Assembly (NCBI RefSeq): GCF_025370785.1
Contig: NZ_JAMXFA010000007.1
Coordinates: forward strand, 62,001-126,000
Source of the DNA: Laspinema olomoucense D3b
Lineage (GTDB): Bacteria; Cyanobacteriota; Cyanobacteriia; Cyanobacteriales; Laspinemataceae
DNA length: 64,000 nucleotides
Reading direction: 5' to 3'
Shown: positions 7,208 through 15,794 of the stretch, piece after piece
Position numbering within the stretch: the first letter of the stretch is position 1
Layout of the letters: each line of letters begins with the position of its first letter
Made by a program: the position numbers and the translations under genes
The notes under the pieces: model-generated
What the model saw: the letters and a program-made list of their open reading frames with translations, nothing else
What the model was told of the DNA's origin: nothing
The model's database searches: none

Positions 7208-9592
7208 ATGGCACAATCCTCTAACGGGACTGCTACGATACGAAGGAATACACCATCACCAGAGATTGACATGGAGAGCGCACCCAATCCTCAGCCGTTA
7301 ACTCTTCACCACCCAGGCAATCCGTCACAGTTCGTGCCGATGCCTTATATGGCTGAATACCAGGATCCAGATGAGGAAGAGTTGGACCTCGGTCAGCTAT
7401 TTGCCGTGATTCGTCGTCGAGCCTTTGTGATTCTGGGCGTTGCGACTCTCGTCACAGGTGGTGTTGCTGTCTGGACTGCTAACCAAACCCCAGAGTATGA
7501 AGGCAATTTCCAAATTCTAGTGGAGCCAGTCACCAGTCAGGATGATAATTTTTCTCGGATTTCATCTATGGTCGGGGGTCTGGGAGGACAGCTTGTCCAA
7601 GGGCAAGGTTCGGGCTTAGATTATGAGAGCCAACTAGCGGTTTTACAAAGTCCCAAGCTGATGGACCCCATCATTCAGCAGATCCAAGCTCGCTATCCCG
7701 AACTGGAGTATAACTCGATGATCGGTGGTGAAGGCTCGCCTCTATCGCTCGATCGCTTCAATAAAACTACTAAAATTCTCGAAGTCCGGTACCGAGATGC
7801 TGAACCGGAGAAAATTCAATTTGTCTTGGAAACGCTCCAAAATTCTTACCTGCGATACAGCTTAGAAGACCGCAAGAGCAATATTAGTCAGGGGATTCAA
7901 TTTATTGAAGACCAACTCCCGCAACTGCGGCAGCGGGTGGATACCCTGCAAGAACAACTCCAGAAATTTCGGCAGCAGTACAACCTTATTGAACCCGAGT
8001 TACAAGGGGAACAACTGGCTCAACAACTCACCAAACTAGACGACCAGCTTTTAGACGCCCAAGCTCAACTGGTTCAACAGCAACAACTCTATGAAACGTT
8101 GCGCCGACAAATCGGACTCGAACCCGGTACAGCGATCGCCGCTTCAGTTCTAAGTGAAGCTCCCACCTATCAAGCTCGACTCACTCGCCTCAAAGAACTC
8201 GAAAATCAAATTGCCACTGAATCAACGCGGTTTACCCCAAACTCACCCCAAGTTCAAGTTCTCTTAGAAGAGCGACGAACTATTGAGTTACTGTTAGGAC
8301 AGGAAGCTTCAGAAGTGTTAGGGAGTCAGTTACCAGGCGGCGTAGTGGGTAACCCCCAAGCTCCCTTCCAAAACTCGGTTCGCACGGGCTTGATTCAGGA
8401 AATGGTCAAAGCTGCCAGCCAAATTCAAGTCCTCCAAGTCCGAAATCAAGTGCTTGGGGAAGCAGCGAAAATGTTAAGCGAATACCGCGAACAATTTCCG
8501 ATTATTCTCCGCCAGTACACGGATTTGCAACGAGAGCTCCAAATTGCTAACACCACCCTCACCGAATTATTAGCCCGTAGGGAAGGGTTGCGGGTGGATG
8601 CAGCAGAACGAGAGGTCCCTTGGGAAGTGATTTCCCAACCGACGATTCCTCGGGATGCAGATGGAAATCCAGTACCCGTTTCTCCGAATATGCCCCGGAA
8701 CCTGGTTTTAGGGGCAATGTTGGGATTAATGTTGGGATTTGGGGCGGCATTATTAGCAGAGCGCTTGGATAATGTCTTCCATTCTCCTGAAGACTTAAAA
8801 GATGCGACGCGCTTGCCGATTTTAGGGCTGATACCTGCGAGCGATCGCTCCGTGGCCCTCCCCTCTGCTGATGCTCGTGGGGGTGCTGCCTTCCAAGATG
8901 TCCGCGATTTTGGTTTTTTAGAAGCATTCCGAGCATTGAATGCCAATATCCGCTTCTTGACTCCTGGTAAACCCCTGCGCTCAGTGGCGATCGCCTCTGC
9001 GATTCCCGCAGAAGGTAAATCCACGGTGGCAGTCAATCTCGCCGAAGCTGCTGCCTCAATGGGACAGCGGGTTTTACTGGTGGATGCAGACTTGCGCTGG
9101 CCCCAAGTCCACAAACGATTGGGATTACCCAACCGTCAAGGGTTAACCCATTTGATTGCTACGGAAATGGATATGAATGAGGCCATTCAGCGATCGCCTG
9201 TGGAACCCAATCTCTTCATCCTCACCGCCGGTGCTACACCCCCAGACCCCATCCGGTTGTTGTCCTCTGAAAAGATGCACAACCTGATGCAGCAATGGCA
9301 CAGTTTATTTGACCTGGTGATTTATGACACCCCACCGCTGCTGGGGGTCGTAGATGGTCGAGTGTTAGCCGCCTATACCGATGGAATCGGTTTAGTCGTC
9401 AGCATGGGTCAAACCGAAAAACCCGCCATCCAACAAGCGATCGCTGAACTGCAAACTGGCAATACTAGAGTCCTGGGGATTATTGCTAATGGTGTTCAAG
9501 GACAAAACAGCGCCTGGGACTATGGCAGGCACTACAATAATGGAGGCAGTCGGGAACTAGAAGCACCGGAAGAAGAGGCGATTTCTCTTTAA
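7208..9592 (+). CDS. Polysaccharide co-polymerase / BY-kinase (Wzz-CpsD fusion)
   Basis: 794 residues. The Wzz domain starts near residue 55 (DLGQLFAVIRRRAFVILGVA, first membrane helix). A long coiled-coil region lies at roughly 220-450, rich in Gln and Leu. The second membrane helix is NLVLGAMLGLMLGFGAALL near 500. The cytoplasmic kinase has Walker A IPAEGKSTVAVNLAEAA, Walker A' VLLVDADLRWP and Walker B LVIYDTPPLLG, the set specific to bacterial tyrosine kinases. Members control polymer length and export by cyclic autophosphorylation of a C-terminal Tyr cluster. Here the tail (WDYGRHYNNGG...) has only two closely placed Tyr. It follows the exporter by 187 bp on the same strand. Confidence 0.93.
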   Translation: MAQSSNGTATIRRNTPSPEIDMESAPNPQPLTLHHPGNPSQFVPMPYMAEYQDPDEEELDLGQLFAVIRRRAFVILGVATLVTGGVAVWTANQTPEYEGNFQILVEPVTSQDDNFSRISSMVGGLGGQLVQGQGSGLDYESQLAVLQSPKLMDPIIQQIQARYPELEYNSMIGGEGSPLSLDRFNKTTKILEVRYRDAEPEKIQFVLETLQNSYLRYSLEDRKSNISQGIQFIEDQLPQLRQRVDTLQEQLQKFRQQYNLIEPELQGEQLAQQLTKLDDQLLDAQAQLVQQQQLYETLRRQIGLEPGTAIAASVLSEAPTYQARLTRLKELENQIATESTRFTPNSPQVQVLLEERRTIELLLGQEASEVLGSQLPGGVVGNPQAPFQNSVRTGLIQEMVKAASQIQVLQVRNQVLGEAAKMLSEYREQFPIILRQYTDLQRELQIANTTLTELLARREGLRVDAAEREVPWEVISQPTIPRDADGNPVPVSPNMPRNLVLGAMLGLMLGFGAALLAERLDNVFHSPEDLKDATRLPILGLIPASDRSVALPSADARGGAAFQDVRDFGFLEAFRALNANIRFLTPGKPLRSVAIASAIPAEGKSTVAVNLAEAAASMGQRVLLVDADLRWPQVHKRLGLPNRQGLTHLIATEMDMNEAIQRSPVEPNLFILTAGATPPDPIRLLSSEKMHNLMQQWHSLFDLVIYDTPPLLGVVDGRVLAAYTDGIGLVVSMGQTEKPAIQQAIAELQTGNTRVLGIIANGVQGQNSAWDYGRHYNNGGSRELEAPEEEAISL

Positions 9593-9608
9593 TCCAAAAG
9601 GTGGTAGA

Positions 9609-9842
9609 GGGGAAGATGGGGGAGATGGGGGAGATATCCTCGTAGAAGAAAGCTGAAGCCGAGTCACGCCCCTTTGGAGGCTCGGCCTTCAGTCCCCCAA
9701 CCAGGCAGGCGCTTAAGCGGCAAATGGTCGGTGCTACGGCAGAGCCATGACATGAGAAGCACTTCTAGTCCCATCTTCCCCATCTTCCCCATCTCCCCCA
9801 TCTTCCCCATCCACCCCATCTTCCCCATCTTCCCCATCTTCC
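9609..9842. repeat. Low-complexity GGGGAGAT / CATCTTCCC inverted arrays
   Basis: A GGGGAAGATGGGGGAGAT-type purine array at 9609-9634 is mirrored by a longer pyrimidine array at about 9769-9842 made of CATCTTCCC, CATCTCCCC and CATCCACCC nonamers. The two could pair as a long imperfect hairpin with a 135-nt loop. The small open frame across the second array encodes only a Pro-Ile-Phe repeat and is not called. Confidence 0.7.
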
Positions 9843-9845
9843 AAA

Positions 9846-10265
9846 CTACCCATTAAACAACTCAAAAGTTTGCTGGCAAAAGGTTTTTAACTTGTCCTGG
9901 ACCTCGGCCACTGGCTCCGTGGCCCCTACAAAGCGCCAGTTTTCCACCGTTGAAAATCGCCATTGTTGTCCTTGATGGTCATAACCGGCTGATTCGACTC
10001 CGATCGCCCTGTGATCGCCATCCAAGGGGTCTTCATGGAAGCGAATCTGAACCAAAATACTTCGACTTTGCAATGAGCGACTCCACCCGGGAAAGTGAAA
10101 TCCAATATCAATGGAATCCGGATCCACCAGTTCTTGGGTATTGGGATCATTGACCCAGGGTTTCAAATCCGCCCGCACGTCAGGAAACTGTAACTTAAAA
10201 AGATTAACGACTGCCGCAATCTTGCTGGCGAGTTCAAAATTTTTAACCTGTTCTGCTGCATTCAC
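9846..10265 (-). CDS. Conserved-looking hypothetical protein
   Basis: About 139 residues. The start is ambiguous: GTG at 10263-10265 lies 10 nt after a GGAGG site, whereas TTG at 10269-10271 lies only 4 nt after it, so I chose GTG. The protein is acidic and soluble, with no signal peptide or membrane segment. It has the segments VDPDSIDIGFHFPGWSRS and SILVQIRFHEDPL and a C-terminal amphipathic helix (VQDKLKTFCQQTFELFNG). I do not recognise the family. The strong ribosome site supports a real gene. Confidence 0.6.
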   Translation of the reverse strand: MNAAEQVKNFELASKIAAVVNLFKLQFPDVRADLKPWVNDPNTQELVDPDSIDIGFHFPGWSRSLQSRSILVQIRFHEDPLDGDHRAIGVESAGYDHQGQQWRFSTVENWRFVGATEPVAEVQDKLKTFCQQTFELFNG

Positions 10266-10454
10266 GCCCAATCATCCTCCACTCACGAATAGATATCGAT
10301 GTTAAAACGGCTATATTGAGGGTCGTCTTTTACGACTTGGTAAAAATTTCATCGGTTTAAATGAACGGCACGGGGTGGCTTTAGGCCAAAATATTATGTT
10401 GATAACGGTATCGCAAGTCTTGACACCGTTTCCGAACGAGTAGGAATCACACCC

Positions 10455-10841
10455 ATGTCTATACCCTGTCAAATCGTTGTAGAAGGAAATCCGGCCATTA
10501 TCTATGCCAGTAGAAATGGAGCGCCGGAGAAAGTTCGACGCATTCTCAAACCGTTTCTGGGTAAATTTTGCCAAGAACGAGAGGCGGCTGGAGAATACCA
10601 CGATACACCGGAGTGCTTAGTAGCCCAGATTGTAGTTCGTTTCGGCTTTGAAATCTGTGAAGATGATTTCTCTAACCTCAAAGTCAGCATGACTTACGAC
10701 CCCAATGCAGAATACATCTACTCGGTAGGAGCTGATTTAACGGTCCATGTTTGGATTCCAGAAGAAGAGTATCGTCAAAATCCCGCTGTGGGATTGAAAG
10801 GTTGCCGTCTATTACCCGAGGAAGGTTGGAAAATCGACTAA
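10455..10841 (+). CDS. Hypothetical protein, 128 residues
   Basis: ATG start with AGGA about ten bases upstream. A small soluble protein with no membrane segment. The N-terminal half begins MSIPCQIVVEGNP and contains a basic helix (APEKVRRILKPFLGKF). The C-terminal half contains the strand-like stretches IVVRFGFEICEDDF and LTVHVWIPEEEY. No catalytic motif or known family is apparent. It stands alone on the plus strand between two minus-strand genes. Confidence 0.6.
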   Translation: MSIPCQIVVEGNPAIIYASRNGAPEKVRRILKPFLGKFCQEREAAGEYHDTPECLVAQIVVRFGFEICEDDFSNLKVSMTYDPNAEYIYSVGADLTVHVWIPEEEYRQNPAVGLKGCRLLPEEGWKID

Positions 10842-11325
10842 ATGTCAATCGCTCAGACTTGAGAGGAGCGTTACGGTTTACCCCCATCCTGAGGTTAGGA
10901 CTTCCGCACTCATCCTAGGGAGAGGGGGAACCCTGTGGGTCTCAACCCTTGATGCCTCATGGGTCATGGATGATTCTGTGTATGTTCGCTCTGGCACAAA
11001 TTCAAGGAGTCTGGGGGTAAGCTGTTCCATCTTTCCTCTGGATCTTTTCTGCCCTCCTAAATCATCAGTACAGTTTTAGATCCCAGGGACCAAAAACCCG
11101 GTTTTTGCTCTTTGATACCAAATCCGGTACTCGTAGGTTAAAGCAAAAACCCACAGGCTCAACCGGCGTTCTAGATCATCGGTACAGGGAGAGAAAGAGG
11201 ACCAGAAACCCGGGTTTTGGCCTCTATTTGTGGCGAAGGGGTCAAGAGAGGAGGAAGAAACCGGGTTGTTTTCCCTCTAGGGTGTCCAGAGGGGGGTGGA
11301 ATCGGGAACGGCGATCGCCATCCCC
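10842..11325. other. 484-bp intergenic stretch with diverged family-A repeats
   Basis: No gene is supported. From about 11085 to 11275 it carries several AAACCCGGTTTTT / AGAAACCCGGGTTTT motifs and a GGCCTCTATTTGTGGCG core matching the core of the repeat at 18885. Two copies of a TCATC(A/G)GTACAG motif, near 11062 and 11177, match the end of the element at 33972. Confidence 0.6.
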
Positions 11326-13728
11326 TCACTCACCCGGGGATAGGGAACCATTGAGTGCCAGATCCGGTAATGAATTCGGTGCAGGAAGAATACGAACCCG
11401 GGCGAATTTGAGGCCAGAGACTCCGGGTTGAGGTTCGACATTGCCAAAGTCAATCTTCTCGGCCACCCAACCTTCCCGGGCTAAATAGCGTAAATACTGT
11501 TCATATTCTTCCCATTCCTTGTTGGTTGCGTAGACTACGGTTAACATTCCCGGTTGGGTAATCCGATCGCCGGTTTGCACTTCTACTCCCTTGTCAATTC
11601 GTTTTTTGACAATTTCATACCGAGTATCCCGGGTTCCCCTAACATCAAAAAGTCTCTCTGTCTTTTCATCATGAAAAATATCCACAGTGCAATCTTGTAC
11701 CAAAACCAAATGAGTCACTTCCAGGGTCGTTTGGTAATCTGCTTGTATTCTCAAGGCCACCCGAGCACAATCACAAATTGCCCGAAGTTGTTCATAGCGT
11801 AAACTGTGCAAATGAAAGCGCGAAAAGGATGGATTAATCGCTGCTCCTGCATAAATCATGTGATCAATGCCATCGCTACACTCCACATCACAGTAATGAG
11901 GAATGATTTTCTGCATTTTCTCTTGCCAAATCTCCCAAGTATCTCGTAAGCGCGCATTAATTTGATTCACGGTCTCGTCATACCGCGATCGCGCCACATA
12001 AACGCACTCCTGTTCATTATCACAAGCGGCTCGATAGGTCGCCACGGCCTCGGCTGCTAATGGCGAACAGTTACAAAAATAGTCAAAATACCCTTCCAGA
12101 TGCTCTTTCAAATACTCGATCGCCGTGACTTCTCCATCCACGGTGACCCCACGTTGGATCGCCTCAATTCGTTCCAGCAGATCCAGCCTGAGTTGTTCAA
12201 CAAAACTCTGTTCCTCTGCGGCACAAACTGCTTCCACCACAGCTAAACCTAAGTGAAACTGCTCGATTAAATCCGCTTCAATCGCTCGGTTACGCTCGTC
12301 GGAGGAGCCGCGAATATCCGAGATGCCATACAAAGGATAAAGTTCGGCAAAGACGATCGCCTCCGGTGGTAATCCCCAGCTGCGCCGTTCTAACTCTTGA
12401 ATAAACCGCCATTCTACAGATGGATGAATGTTGGTAAATTGGGTCAACTGTTGTTGGACAATTTGTCGCAATGCCACCGTAAACGGCGCAATCAGTTCCT
12501 CTCCTCGGCGCATATCGATGGGATGGAAGTGATGGGGATGAGTCTTTGTTAACCCCACTAATCCCACCATTTGCTGAGATTGGGAAGGCGATCGCCGAGC
12601 TAATCCGGAATCATTGCCACTCACCTGCACCACCAGAGGAATCAATAATAAGGAACGCACCCCCGCCTCTACCAGTTGCTTTTCACAGGGACCGGTCCAA
12701 TCTGCACTTAAATCCGTGACATTCCATATCCGATTAGCTTCTGCGGCTTGGCGGAAGTGGGACCCTTGGAGGGAGTCCAGCGCATAACTGGTGACGCTCA
12801 AGTTTCTGGATTCGGTTTCTACAAAAAGGCGGACGGGATCTCGTTCGGTACTCAGGATAAAGCTGTTGTCACATCTAAACAGAGATTTGAGGTGCTGATT
12901 AATTTGCCGAAAGCGATCGGGACGTAAAATCGAGTGGGTACTAATCAGTAATCGGGAAATCTGCCGAATGCTCTCCCGAATGGTCACATCTATCCCTTCT
13001 AGCAGAAGTAATCCCTCGACTCGATAATTCTCCCAGCAGACTCGTTGTTCCAAGCTTTCTAGGGTAGAGAGGTTCGTCAAGCTTTCTGAATTTTCGGGTC
13101 GGGAGTGCTGTTCTAGGCGTAAATCTGCAAACTCGTCTTGATCGGGATCGAGGGGGATAATTTTGAGTCCTGCCGCATTCACCCAAAACTCGATCATTCT
13201 CGGTTCTGCGTAGTTGGGGCTATGAAAGCTGACGATCGCCGGTTCATCCCCTCCCACCTGAGTGTTGAGGTCAATTCCATAGCGATCGCGTAGAATTCGC
13301 AACCGCACCTGACGCCGATATAACTGTTCCAGGCCCTGGCGATCGCGTTCACTCAGACGCTCCTGTAGCAAGTGATGCAACAACATTTGGCGATCGCCCC
13401 GGCTGGGTTGATCCAGACTCGGCTGAATTCCCGCCAGTTCACATAACGCGGGGTTCCCATAACAGAGGGTGAAATTTTGGGGTTCAACCGCTGCGATTAA
13501 CAGTTTCGTCCCCCGCCCCCATCGGCTGAGACACTCTAAATTGTCCTTCCAAATTCTAATTTTTTCCCCTTCCGACGACGCCGGTAAATCCCCAAACAGG
13601 CTCTGCCACAGTGCATCCTCCTCGGACAGGGATTCCTGATTGGCAGTCGGAGAAATCTCACCTGAAAGCGGGTCTATCTCCCCATAGGAGTTTATACCTC
13701 TATTGAAGATTGACGTAGAATCATTCAT
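11326..13728 (-). CDS. GAF-domain protein, probable sensory/regulatory
   Basis: 800 residues, cytoplasmic, no membrane segment. Residues about 65-105 (SRWGRGTKLLIAAVEPQNF and CYGNPALCELAGI) look like the start of a PAS fold. A GAF-like domain spans roughly 265-410 (FRQINQHLKSLFRCDNSFIL, then GVRSLLLIPLVVQV and VGLVGLT). The remaining 390 residues are largely helical with several Cys-rich stretches (YFDYFCNCSPL, CDVECSDG) and no kinase, cyclase or HTH motif. It is therefore not a classical histidine kinase. The C-terminal part may mediate interactions. ATG start, no obvious operon partner; ubiD lies 490 bp upstream on the same strand. Confidence 0.65.
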   Translation of the reverse strand: MNDSTSIFNRGINSYGEIDPLSGEISPTANQESLSEEDALWQSLFGDLPASSEGEKIRIWKDNLECLSRWGRGTKLLIAAVEPQNFTLCYGNPALCELAGIQPSLDQPSRGDRQMLLHHLLQERLSERDRQGLEQLYRRQVRLRILRDRYGIDLNTQVGGDEPAIVSFHSPNYAEPRMIEFWVNAAGLKIIPLDPDQDEFADLRLEQHSRPENSESLTNLSTLESLEQRVCWENYRVEGLLLLEGIDVTIRESIRQISRLLISTHSILRPDRFRQINQHLKSLFRCDNSFILSTERDPVRLFVETESRNLSVTSYALDSLQGSHFRQAAEANRIWNVTDLSADWTGPCEKQLVEAGVRSLLLIPLVVQVSGNDSGLARRSPSQSQQMVGLVGLTKTHPHHFHPIDMRRGEELIAPFTVALRQIVQQQLTQFTNIHPSVEWRFIQELERRSWGLPPEAIVFAELYPLYGISDIRGSSDERNRAIEADLIEQFHLGLAVVEAVCAAEEQSFVEQLRLDLLERIEAIQRGVTVDGEVTAIEYLKEHLEGYFDYFCNCSPLAAEAVATYRAACDNEQECVYVARSRYDETVNQINARLRDTWEIWQEKMQKIIPHYCDVECSDGIDHMIYAGAAINPSFSRFHLHSLRYEQLRAICDCARVALRIQADYQTTLEVTHLVLVQDCTVDIFHDEKTERLFDVRGTRDTRYEIVKKRIDKGVEVQTGDRITQPGMLTVVYATNKEWEEYEQYLRYLAREGWVAEKIDFGNVEPQPGVSGLKFARVRILPAPNSLPDLALNGSLSPGE

Positions 13729-14217
13729 GATTTTGGGATAGATGCGGTTTGGGTCTGGTTGTCTTCACCCTAATGCTGTTGGCTGGACCTTAGTTATTTT
13801 TTAACCCTGTATTCCCCAGCTTGTGGAGAGACTCCCCTAGTTATTATTGGGTAACTCTGCTCCACCGAACCGGCGTTTAAATTAACCCTGACTTTAATTT
13901 ATTCTTCTTGACCCAATGCCATTTTCTCACCCAAGTGATATGACCAGCCCATTATATTTTCTTTCTAAGAATGATGATATCCGATTTCGAGGGAAGTGCC
14001 AAGGTAGGGTCTTCACTCTGTCGGTAGGGGTCCGCTAAAATTTTCCGGTTATTTCTATTTTGCCCATTTTATTAAGAATACTTGAGCAGCTTAATCCTCA
14101 ATCTAGCTGTAAAATATTTTTTTAATTAGCCCGCACAGGCGGGCCTTGTTTTTAAAGCTTACACTGTACAGAAGTCAGGCAAGTTTTCATCCTCCAATTT
14201 GGTTGAATTTTACACCA
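13729..14217. other. 489-bp intergenic stretch with GCCCGC hairpin
   Basis: No gene is supported. A GCCCGC-ACAG-GCGGGC hairpin at 14129-14144 is followed on the plus strand by CTTGTTTTT. It resembles the GCCCGC half of repeat family B and lies 74 bp beyond the ubiD stop, where it could act as a terminator-like structure. The rest is AT-rich, with no clear signal. Confidence 0.45.
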
Positions 14218-15726
14218 TTACTTAATTTCATATCCAAATAAGTTGGGATTAACTTCGGCCAATTTTAAATCGGCTAAACCATACTCGGCCCAACGGCGAT
14301 TAACCATTGCAGCGACCTCGGGATCTGACTCTAACGGTTCTCCCCATTCATGTTCTGTTTCGGGAGGAATTTTGGTAGTGGCATCGATACCCATGCGTCC
14401 GCCTAAGCCAATTTTTTCACTGGCAAAATCTAAACTATCAAAGGGAGTATTGGGTAAAATAAAGACATCGCGCACGGGGTCAACTTTAGAGGAAATGGCC
14501 CAAACCACTTGTCGGGGGTCACGAATATTAATATCTTTATCCACCACAATTACAAATTTGGTGTAAGTAAACTGGGGTAAGGCACTCCAAAAGGCTAAGG
14601 CGGCCCGTCTAGCTTGGCCCGGATAGGCTTTATCAATGGAAATAATCGCCGCTTTGTAACTCAAGGCTTCCATTGGTAGGAAAAAGTCTACAATTTCTGA
14701 GACTTGTTGTCGCAAAATTGGGGTATAAATGCGATTGAGGGCGATCGCCATCATGGCTTCTTCTTTGGGAGGACGTCCACTAAAGGTGGTTAGATAAACC
14801 GGATTTTGACGATGGGTCATACATTGAAAGCGGACCAGGGGGGAATCTTCAACCCCACCGTAATAGCCCATGTGGTCGCCAAAGGGTCCATCGGGGAGGA
14901 CTTCTCCCGGGGTAATGGTTCCCTCTAGGACAAATTCTGAGTCTGCTGGGACTTCTAAATCCACGGTTTTGCATTTAGCCAAAGCAACCCCAGAACCGCC
15001 ATAGAGTCCGGCAAATAGCCATTCGGAAAGGTCTACAGGAATGGGGGTGGCAGCGGCCATAATGATTAAGGGATCGACACCGAGGGCGATCGCAATTTCC
15101 AGTTTTTTACCCTGTTCGGCGGCTTTTCGCAAATGTCTGGCCCCACCGCGTACCGATAGCCAATGCACGGTCATTGTATTGTGAGATTGCAACTGTAAGC
15201 GATACACCCCGACATTAGGAGTTCCCGTCTCACAATCTTTGGTAATCACTAATCCCAAGGTGATGATTTTCCCCGCATCTTTGGAATAGGGACGAATTAA
15301 GGGCAACTGGTTTAAGTCTAAGTCATCCCCGTGAATGACAACTTGCTGACAGGCGGGGAAAAAGTCCCGTCCAGGTTTTGCTTTCAGGACGTCAAAGAGC
15401 ACTTTGCCAAACTCTACCGCCTGGGCAATTTTTTTCGGGGGTTTAGGCTGTTGTAAGAGGGCCAGTTTTCTGCCGAGTTCCTCTAATTCCAGGGGTTTTT
15501 CCATGTTCATCGCCCAACAAACCCGTTCCTCGGTCCCTAACAGGTTGATTGCTACGGGATGGGTCGATCCTTTAACATTCTCGAACAGGAGTGCTGGTCC
15601 TCCGGCTTGTAGCATCCGGTTGGAAATCTCGGCTATCTCTAAATCCGGGTCAACGCAGGAGGTAATCCGCCGGAGTTGTCCCCTATTTTCTAGGAGGTTC
15701 AGGAATTCCCGTAAATCTCGTGCCAT
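14218..15726 (-). CDS. ubiD: UbiD-family prenylated-FMN decarboxylase
   Basis: 502 residues, the normal length for UbiD (3-octaprenyl-4-hydroxybenzoate carboxy-lyase family). It starts MARDLREFLNLLENRGQLRR and contains the characteristic GPALLFENVKGS, GEVLPDGPFGDHMGYYGG and the C-terminal KIGLGGRMGIDATTK segments around the prFMN/metal site. In cyanobacteria this enzyme is thought to decarboxylate the prenylated 4-hydroxybenzoate precursor in plastoquinone synthesis; that assignment comes from family knowledge. No ubiX is in the window. The gene is divergent from the NYN-LOTUS gene across 68 bp, which must hold both promoters. Confidence 0.93.
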   Translation of the reverse strand: MARDLREFLNLLENRGQLRRITSCVDPDLEIAEISNRMLQAGGPALLFENVKGSTHPVAINLLGTEERVCWAMNMEKPLELEELGRKLALLQQPKPPKKIAQAVEFGKVLFDVLKAKPGRDFFPACQQVVIHGDDLDLNQLPLIRPYSKDAGKIITLGLVITKDCETGTPNVGVYRLQLQSHNTMTVHWLSVRGGARHLRKAAEQGKKLEIAIALGVDPLIIMAAATPIPVDLSEWLFAGLYGGSGVALAKCKTVDLEVPADSEFVLEGTITPGEVLPDGPFGDHMGYYGGVEDSPLVRFQCMTHRQNPVYLTTFSGRPPKEEAMMAIALNRIYTPILRQQVSEIVDFFLPMEALSYKAAIISIDKAYPGQARRAALAFWSALPQFTYTKFVIVVDKDINIRDPRQVVWAISSKVDPVRDVFILPNTPFDSLDFASEKIGLGGRMGIDATTKIPPETEHEWGEPLESDPEVAAMVNRRWAEYGLADLKLAEVNPNLFGYEIK

Positions 15727-15794
15727 GTTTATCCATCAATCGAGCTATCGTCTTTTATTATGATGGAATACTGTCACTTTCTACGGGAATCGCT

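Noticed and set aside
8446-9132. 228-codon minus-strand ORF inside the autokinase gene
   Set aside because: Antisense shadow of a strongly supported gene; no ribosome site or recognisable motif.
9674-9856. 60-codon Pro-Ile-Phe ORF
   Set aside because: Encoded by the CATCTTCCC low-complexity array; composition is an artefact of the repeat.
11105-11431. 108-codon plus-strand ORF
   Set aside because: Spans family-A repeat remnants and runs into the end of the GAF-protein gene on the other strand.
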